This document shows positions 58,817 through 64,000 of a stretch of 64,000 nucleotides of DNA, piece after piece (within the stretch, counting starts at the first letter, position 1; each line of letters begins with the position of its first letter). The notes under the pieces are model-generated. The model saw only the letters and a program-made list of their open reading frames with translations, made no database searches and had not been told where the DNA came from. This stretch comes from Kiloniellaceae bacterium (GTDB taxonomy: Bacteria > Pseudomonadota > Alphaproteobacteria > Kiloniellales > J153). Where the stretch lies: positions 1 to 64,000 of the forward strand of contig JAJFGN010000030.1 in NCBI GenBank assembly GCA_021776115.1. Reading direction: 5' to 3'. The position numbers were made by a program, and so were the translations under genes.

Positions 58817-59602
58817 ATGACCGAAGCCCCCTTCAAGGACCACTTTTCGCACGATTCGGGCGCCTACAGCCGCTATCGGCCCCATTACCCGGAGGCGTTG
58901 TTCGCCTATCTTGCCTCGCTTTGCCCCGCGCGCGAACGGGCCTGGGATTGCGGCTGCGGCAATGGCCAGGCGACCCTGGGCCTGGCGCCCTTGTTCGATG
59001 CCATCGACGCGACCGATCCGAGCACGGAACAGATCGCCAAGGCGCCGGCGCACCCCAAGGTCGTCTACGCCTGCGCCCCGGCAGAGACGAGCGGCCTGCC
59101 CGCCGAGGCTTTCGATTTGATCGTCGCCGCTCAGGCGGCGCATTGGTTCGAGCTCGACGCCTTTTACGCCGAGGTTCGCCGGGTCGCAAAGCGCGAGGGC
59201 ATCCTTGCCCTGGTCAGCTATCACCGCATGCGCACCGGCGTGGATATCGACACGATTACCGAGAGTTTCCACCGCGAGACCCTGGGGTCCTATTGGCCGC
59301 CGGAGCGCGCCCACGTCGACGCCGCCTACCGCACAATCCCTTTTCCCTTCGACGAAATAGAGCCACCCGAATTCGCCCTACGAGCCTCCTGGTCGCTGGA
59401 ACAAACGATCGGATACCTCGGCACCTGGTCGGCGGTGAAGCAGTGCCGGCGCGAGACGGGCGCCGATCCACTGGAGCCTGTCGCCAAGGCGTTGCGTGAA
59501 GCTTGGGGCGATCCCGCCGAAGTCCGGGACGTCGCCTGGCCGATCCACTTGCGCCTGGCCCGCGTGTTTGGGCACGGTTCAAGAAAAACCCGCGCGCCGT
59601 AA
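58817..59602 (+). CDS. Class I SAM-dependent methyltransferase
   Basis: The 261-residue protein has motif I AWDCGCGNGQATLGLA, an acidic TDPST, and FDLIVAAQAAHWFELDAFYAEVRRV, like yeast Crg1/Tmt1-type and trans-aconitate methyltransferase-like enzymes. The N-terminal DHFSHDSGAYSRYRPHYPEALFAYL is typical of that group. It is divergent from folB. The substrate is unknown. Confidence 0.85.
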   Translation: MTEAPFKDHFSHDSGAYSRYRPHYPEALFAYLASLCPARERAWDCGCGNGQATLGLAPLFDAIDATDPSTEQIAKAPAHPKVVYACAPAETSGLPAEAFDLIVAAQAAHWFELDAFYAEVRRVAKREGILALVSYHRMRTGVDIDTITESFHRETLGSYWPPERAHVDAAYRTIPFPFDEIEPPEFALRASWSLEQTIGYLGTWSAVKQCRRETGADPLEPVAKALREAWGDPAEVRDVAWPIHLRLARVFGHGSRKTRAP

Positions 59603-59951
59603 GAATAAGGACAAGAAACAGCGGACACGGATGGAATGCAGTGAATCGGTCTCGCCAACCGAGTTAGTACAGGCTGAATTTGGCGCCAAGTCCCAAAAGA
59701 GTATTCTTGCGCCGCTTTACTTGCAGCGTCCGTGCCAAATGGCCAGCCCGTTTGACTCGTTTCAAACGGAGTTGACCGCCGGCCCGACACGACCTTTGAC
59801 CATGTCGGTTCAGTTTACAAAAATGTCGCAATTGGGTCGGAAAAACTCCACCGCAGCCCATCAAATTCGTTATAACATTGGAAACCTCGGGGATCACAGA
59901 CCCGATGGGCACCAGAAACAAAAAAACAAGCAAACCAGGGAGACAGCAAAA
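59603..59951. other. Gene-free leader region of the second ABC operon
   Basis: No gene is supported; an upstream in-frame extension of the binding-protein frame lacks a signal peptide. It contains the inverted repeat CGTTTGA-N6-TCAAACG at 59749-59768 and a TATAAC -10-like hexamer at 59871-59876. AGGGAGA lies about ten bases before the ATG at 59952. Confidence 0.45.
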
Positions 59952-61538
59952 ATGCGTGGCCTCGATACCTATAAGGGCCTTTTAGCCTCGGGTCGAATGA
60001 CCCGCCGGGATTTCATTCAACGCGCGATGGCGCTTGGCGCGACCACGGCCTTGGCCTCGACCATGGCCGGCCAGGTTCTGGCCGCCACGCCCAAAAAGGG
60101 CGGTAAGCTGCGCCTCGGTATCGGCCATGGCTCAACCACCGACACGCTGGACCCGGCGACCTGGGAGAACCTCTATGTTCAGGTGATGGGCGGCGCGACC
60201 CAGAACAAGCTCTCCGAGATCGGCAACACCGGCGACTTGGTGCCCGAGCTTGCCGAGTCCTGGGAGCCAACGCCGGACGCCATTCAGTGGCGGTTTAAGC
60301 TGCGCAAAGGTGTGGAATTCCACAACGGCAAGACCCTGGACACCGATGACGTCATCGCCTCCTTCAACCACCATCGCGGCGAGGATTCGAAGTCGGCGGC
60401 CAAACCGATCGTCGACCCGATCGAGGATATCAAGGCCGACGGCAAGGACACCGTGGTCTTCACCATGAAGACCGGGAACGCCGATTTCCCGTTTATCGTC
60501 AGTGACTATCACCTATCCATCCTGCCCTCCAAGGACGGCAAGGTGAATTCCACGTCCGGAATCGGGTCCGGCGGCTATACCATCGAGAACTTCGAACCGG
60601 GGGTGCGCACGGTCCTCAAGCGCTTCCCGAACTACTGGAAAAGCAACCGGGCCCATTTCGACGAGGCCGAGATGCTGTCCATCGTCGATGTCACGGCGCG
60701 TACCAACGCGCTCACGACCGGCGAGATCGACGCCATGGACCGGGTCGATATCAAGACCGCTCACCTGCTGGCGCGCAAGCCCAAGGTCAAGATCGTCGAG
60801 ACCAGCGGCACGGCGCATTACACCTTCGCCATGCGCACCGACACGCCGCCCTTCGACAACAATCACGTGCGTCTGGCGTTGAAGCATGCCCTCGACCGCA
60901 AAGCCCTGTTGCAAACCGTCCTGCGCGGCCACGGCGTGGTCGGCAACGATCACCCGATCGGCCGTTCCAACCGCTTCCACGCGGACGAACTGCCGCAGCG
61001 CGAATACGATATCGACAAGGCCAAGTTCCACCTGAAGCAGGCCGGCCTCTCCAGCCTCAAGGTGGACTTGAGCGCGGCCGACGCCGCCTTCGCCGGGGCG
61101 GTCGACGCGGCGGTGGTCTACAAGGAGCATGCGTCCAAGGCCGGCATCGACATCAACGTCGTGCGCGAACCCAACGACGGCTACTGGTCCAACGTCTGGC
61201 TGAAAAAGCCCTGGTGCGCGGTGTATTGGGGCGGCCGGCCAACCGAGGACTGGATGTTCTCGACCGCCTATGCCGCAGGCGCCCCCTGGAACGACACGTT
61301 CTGGGAGCACGAGAAGTTCAACAAGCTTCTCATTCAAGCGCGTGCCGAGCTAGACGAGGTCAAGCGCCGCGCGATGTACGTCGAAATGCAATTGATCGTG
61401 CGCGATGAAGGCGGTGTCGTGGTGCCCATGTTCAACAACTATGTAATGGGCCTGTCCAAGAAGATCGCACACGAGGAGATGGGCGCTAATTGGGCCTTTG
61501 ACGGATTCAGGGCGATCGAGCGCTGGTGGTTCGCATAA
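59952..61538 (+). CDS. ABC transporter peptide-binding protein (SBP family 5), Tat-exported
   Basis: The 528-residue protein has a twin-arginine signal (TRRDFIQRAMALGATTALAS). The SBP_bac_5 fold follows, with LVPELAESWEPTPDAIQWRFKLRKGVEFHNGKTLDTDDVIASFNHH. Its length equals that of the other binding protein, but the sequence is clearly different. It delivers a peptide or peptide-like compound to the permeases downstream. Export by Tat suggests folding before export. Confidence 0.92.
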   Translation: MRGLDTYKGLLASGRMTRRDFIQRAMALGATTALASTMAGQVLAATPKKGGKLRLGIGHGSTTDTLDPATWENLYVQVMGGATQNKLSEIGNTGDLVPELAESWEPTPDAIQWRFKLRKGVEFHNGKTLDTDDVIASFNHHRGEDSKSAAKPIVDPIEDIKADGKDTVVFTMKTGNADFPFIVSDYHLSILPSKDGKVNSTSGIGSGGYTIENFEPGVRTVLKRFPNYWKSNRAHFDEAEMLSIVDVTARTNALTTGEIDAMDRVDIKTAHLLARKPKVKIVETSGTAHYTFAMRTDTPPFDNNHVRLALKHALDRKALLQTVLRGHGVVGNDHPIGRSNRFHADELPQREYDIDKAKFHLKQAGLSSLKVDLSAADAAFAGAVDAAVVYKEHASKAGIDINVVREPNDGYWSNVWLKKPWCAVYWGGRPTEDWMFSTAYAAGAPWNDTFWEHEKFNKLLIQARAELDEVKRRAMYVEMQLIVRDEGGVVVPMFNNYVMGLSKKIAHEEMGANWAFDGFRAIERWWFA

Positions 61539-61564
61539 AGCCACCCGCAAGTTAGCCGCAAGCC

Positions 61565-62521
61565 ATGGATAAGATCCTAAAGATGATCGCCCAGCGCCTG
61601 GCGCTGGGGGCGGTTACCCTCTTCATCGTATCGCTCATCATCTTTCTCGCGGTGCAGCTGCTGCCCGGCGATCTGGCCGAGGCGATTCTCGGTCAGGCCG
61701 CGACCCCGGAGACGGTGGCGGCGTTCCGGCGCGAACTTCAACTCGACCTGCCGGCCTATGAGCGCTACCTGAACTGGCTGTTCGGCATCCTGCAAGGCGA
61801 CCTGGGCCGCTCGCTCGCCAACCAACGCGAAATATCGGAATTGATCGGCGGGCGCCTGCTCAACACGCTGTTCCTAGCCGCCTTGGCGGCCGCGATCGCG
61901 GTGCCGCTCGCGGTTACCCTGGGTGTTCTCGCGGCGCTCTATCGCAACAGTTTCTACGACCGGACCGTCAACATGGTCACGCTGACCACGATCTCGTTTC
62001 CGGAATTCTTCGTCGCCTATATTCTGATTCTGGTCTTGGCGGTCAACATGAGCGTCTTTCCCAGCATTTCCAACGTCAGCAGCGACCTCGGATTTTGGGA
62101 GCGCGCCTATCGCTCCATCTTGCCCGCCCTGACGCTCACGCTCGTGGTGGTCGCGCACATGATGCGCATGACCCGCGCCGCGATTATCAACCTTCTGGCC
62201 AGCCCTTATATCGAGATGGCCAATCTCAAGGGTATCAAGCGGTCGCGCATTATCACCCATCACGCCCTGCCGAATGCCCTGTCCCCGATCATCAACGTGA
62301 TCGTCATCAACCTTGCTTACCTGGTCGTCGGTGTGGTGATCGTCGAGGTCGTGTTCGTTTATCCGGGCCTGGGCCAGTTGATGGTCGATTCGGTTTCCAA
62401 GCGCGATATTCCGGTGGTGCAAGCCTGCTCCCTGATCTTCGCGGCGACCTACGTCCTGCTCAATCTGACCGCCGACATTCTTTCGATCCTGAGCAATCCG
62501 CGTCTCTTGCATCCGAGATAG
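61565..62521 (+). CDS. ABC transporter permease, DppB-type
   Basis: The 318-residue protein has six helices with the DppB opening VQLLPGDLAEAILGQAATPETVAAFRRELQLDLP. The EAA loop is TRAAIINLLASPYIEMANLKGIKRSRIITHHALPNALSP. It lies 26 bases after the binding-protein gene and 14 before the next permease. Confidence 0.92.
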   Translation: MDKILKMIAQRLALGAVTLFIVSLIIFLAVQLLPGDLAEAILGQAATPETVAAFRRELQLDLPAYERYLNWLFGILQGDLGRSLANQREISELIGGRLLNTLFLAALAAAIAVPLAVTLGVLAALYRNSFYDRTVNMVTLTTISFPEFFVAYILILVLAVNMSVFPSISNVSSDLGFWERAYRSILPALTLTLVVVAHMMRMTRAAIINLLASPYIEMANLKGIKRSRIITHHALPNALSPIINVIVINLAYLVVGVVIVEVVFVYPGLGQLMVDSVSKRDIPVVQACSLIFAATYVLLNLTADILSILSNPRLLHPR

Positions 62522-62535
62522 GAGAGACGGGCGGT

Positions 62536-63369
62536 ATGAAAGATTTTGTCAAGCTGCTGCGATCGTCACCCTGGAGCGCGCGCTTCGGCATGGCGGTGAT
62601 TGTCTTCTATGTTGTCATCGCGACCTTCGCCCCCATCATCTCGCCCTATGGCGAGACCGACATCGTCGGGTCGGAGTTCGAGCCCTGGGGCGAGGGTTTC
62701 TTTCTTGGGACCGACAACCTGGGCCGCGATATGTTTACGCGCCTGGTCTACGGCGCCCGCAACACCATCGGCATCGCCTTCGTGACGACCTGCCTGGCGT
62801 TCCTGATCGGCGGCTTCTTCGGCCTGATGGCGGCAACGCTGGGCGGGTGGGTCGATCAAGCGCTGTCACGGATTGTCGATGTGTTCATGGCCTTGCCGCC
62901 GCTCATTTTCGCCCTGCTTCTCTTGACCATCCTGGGCACCTCAATCCCGATTCTGATCGTCGTCATCGCGGTCCTGGATTCGACTCGCGTTTATCGCTTG
63001 GCGCGCGCGGTCGCCATGAATATCGCGGTCATGGATTTCGTCGAGGTCGCGCGCCTGCGCGGCGAGGGGCTGATGTGGATCATCCGGCGCGAGGTCCTGC
63101 CCAATTCCATGCCGCCCCTGGTCGCGGAGTTCGGCTTGCGCTTTTGTTTCGTGTTCCTGTTTATCAGCGCGCTCAGCTTCCTGGGCCTTGGCATTCAGCC
63201 ACCGACGGCCGATTGGGGCAGCATGGTGCGCGACAACGCCACGCTAATCACCTACGGCGATATCACGCCGCTGTTGCCGGCCGGCGCAATCGCGCTGCTC
63301 ACGGTCGGGGTTAACTTCGTGGTCGACTGGTTTCTTCACAAGACCGCGGGGCTGCGCGATGACCAGTAA
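62536..63369 (+). CDS. ABC transporter permease, DppC-type
   Basis: The 277-residue protein has FLGTDNLGRDMFTRLVYGARNTIGI and the EAA region MDFVEVARLRGEGLMWIIRREVLPNSMPPLVAEFG. GGAGAG upstream supports ATG 62536; a longer frame upstream is a shadow of the previous permease. The end overlaps the next start by 11 bases. Confidence 0.92.
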   Translation: MKDFVKLLRSSPWSARFGMAVIVFYVVIATFAPIISPYGETDIVGSEFEPWGEGFFLGTDNLGRDMFTRLVYGARNTIGIAFVTTCLAFLIGGFFGLMAATLGGWVDQALSRIVDVFMALPPLIFALLLLTILGTSIPILIVVIAVLDSTRVYRLARAVAMNIAVMDFVEVARLRGEGLMWIIRREVLPNSMPPLVAEFGLRFCFVFLFISALSFLGLGIQPPTADWGSMVRDNATLITYGDITPLLPAGAIALLTVGVNFVVDWFLHKTAGLRDDQ

Positions 63370-64000
63370 CCCAAGCAATGGCAATAAGGGCGAGGTCTTG
63401 CTGGAAATGCGGGACTTGCGTATCGAGGGCCAATCCGACGAGCAGTGGCACGAAATCGTCTGCGGGGTCGATTTAACCCTGCGCCGGGGCGAGGTCTTGG
63501 GCCTGATCGGCGAATCCGGCGCCGGCAAGTCGACCATCGGCATCGCCGGCATGGGCTTTACCCGGCCCGGTTGCCGGATCAGCGGCGGCACCATCACCTT
63601 CGACGGCATCGAACTGACGAGCGCGCCCGAAGAAACAAAACGGGCTCTGCGCGGCGCGCGCATCGCCTATGTCGCACAAAGCGCCGCCGCCTCTTTCAAT
63701 CCCGCGCACAAATTGATCCAGCAATTCGCCGAGGCCCCGGTTCAGCACGGCGTTCTGAATTCCAGCGAGGCGTCGAAGAACGCGATCGACCTTTACCGCC
63801 GTCTGCAACTGCCGGACCCCGAAACCATCGGCAGCCGCTATCCGCACCAAGTTTCGGGCGGTCAGCTTCAACGCGCCATGGTCGCCATGGCGATGGCGTG
63901 CAAGCCGGACTTGATCGTCTTCGACGAGCCGACGACCGCGTTGGACGTCACCACGCAGATCGAGGTCCTGGCCGCGATCAAGGATGTCGTGCATCAATTC
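63359..64000 (+). CDS. ABC transporter ATPase, DppD-type (3' end outside the window)
   Basis: The first 214 residues are present: Walker A GESGAGKST, Q-loop YVAQSAAASFNP, signature VSGGQLQR and Walker B LIVFDEPTTALD. The signature has GGQLQR instead of the usual GGQRQR. The ATG overlaps the end of the permease gene. The C-terminal oligopeptide-transporter domain, or a second ATPase, lies beyond the right edge. Confidence 0.93.
   Translation, partial: MTSNPSNGNKGEVLLEMRDLRIEGQSDEQWHEIVCGVDLTLRRGEVLGLIGESGAGKSTIGIAGMGFTRPGCRISGGTITFDGIELTSAPEETKRALRGARIAYVAQSAAASFNPAHKLIQQFAEAPVQHGVLNSSEASKNAIDLYRRLQLPDPETIGSRYPHQVSGGQLQRAMVAMAMACKPDLIVFDEPTTALDVTTQIEVLAAIKDVVHQF

Noticed and set aside
58253-59314. 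A 353-residue minus-strand protein covering folB and beyond
   Set aside because: Only the last 135 residues match dihydroneopterin aldolase. The remainder is antisense to the methyltransferase gene.

Overview
The window is GC-rich bacterial chromosome that reads as an alphaproteobacterium of Rhodospirillales-like type. The evidence is gene content and order: zinc-ribbon/DUF3426 gene divergent from ftsE-ftsX-ydcF-plsC, a CpdR-type receiver next to a CtrA-type site, a B12-dependent ribonucleotide reductase, a chorismate mutase-hisC-tyrA operon, an EipA (DUF1134) gene, and a polyhydroxybutyrate cluster with phaR. No rRNA or tRNA gene and no CRISPR array was seen. The exact taxon cannot be fixed from the sequence alone.

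Layout. 1-600 is a scarred region: an IS30 transposase remnant joined to a broken membrane-protein gene, a 220-bp element with terminal inverted repeats, and short tandem repeats. 618-1882 is an ArsR / SRPBCC / YCII stress-type operon whose operator covers the start codon. 2075-4739 holds cpdR, a DUF2336 gene and the DUF3426 gene. 4925-8024 is the division and envelope operon, followed by nrdJ, a FixK-like regulator and chaC. 12261-16045 (minus strand) is the aromatic amino-acid operon. 16179-24508 is a mixed housekeeping and accessory stretch.

24544-29137 is the polyhydroxybutyrate cluster: phaB and phaA (minus), a class III-like phaC overlapping a small phaE (minus), and divergent phaR. Candidate PhaR operators lie at phaA and phaR, and a FixK/FNR-like box lies upstream of phaB. 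A PAS-GGDEF-EAL protein, an orphan gene and a GT-C-type membrane protein follow.

33871-47877 looks like an uptake and catabolism island. It has a TRAP transporter, an amidase, a D-2-hydroxyacid dehydrogenase, an M81 (MlrC-type) peptidase, a complete dipeptide-type ABC transporter with fused ATPases, and an MFS exporter. 47973-51679 contains the intact yaiI gene and two degenerate copies of its 3' end. These copies bracket a metallo-beta-lactamase/dehydrogenase pair and a PEP-CTERM gene, so yaiI's 3' end behaves like an attachment or duplication site.

51696-57092 carries an HxlR/NmrA redox locus, a flavin disulfide reductase and a D-aminoacylase. 57176-58660 (minus) has folB, a pterin dehydratase, and an isolated pqqA-pqqD pair lacking pqqB, C and E nearby. 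The window closes with a second dipeptide-type ABC operon whose ATPase runs off the right edge.
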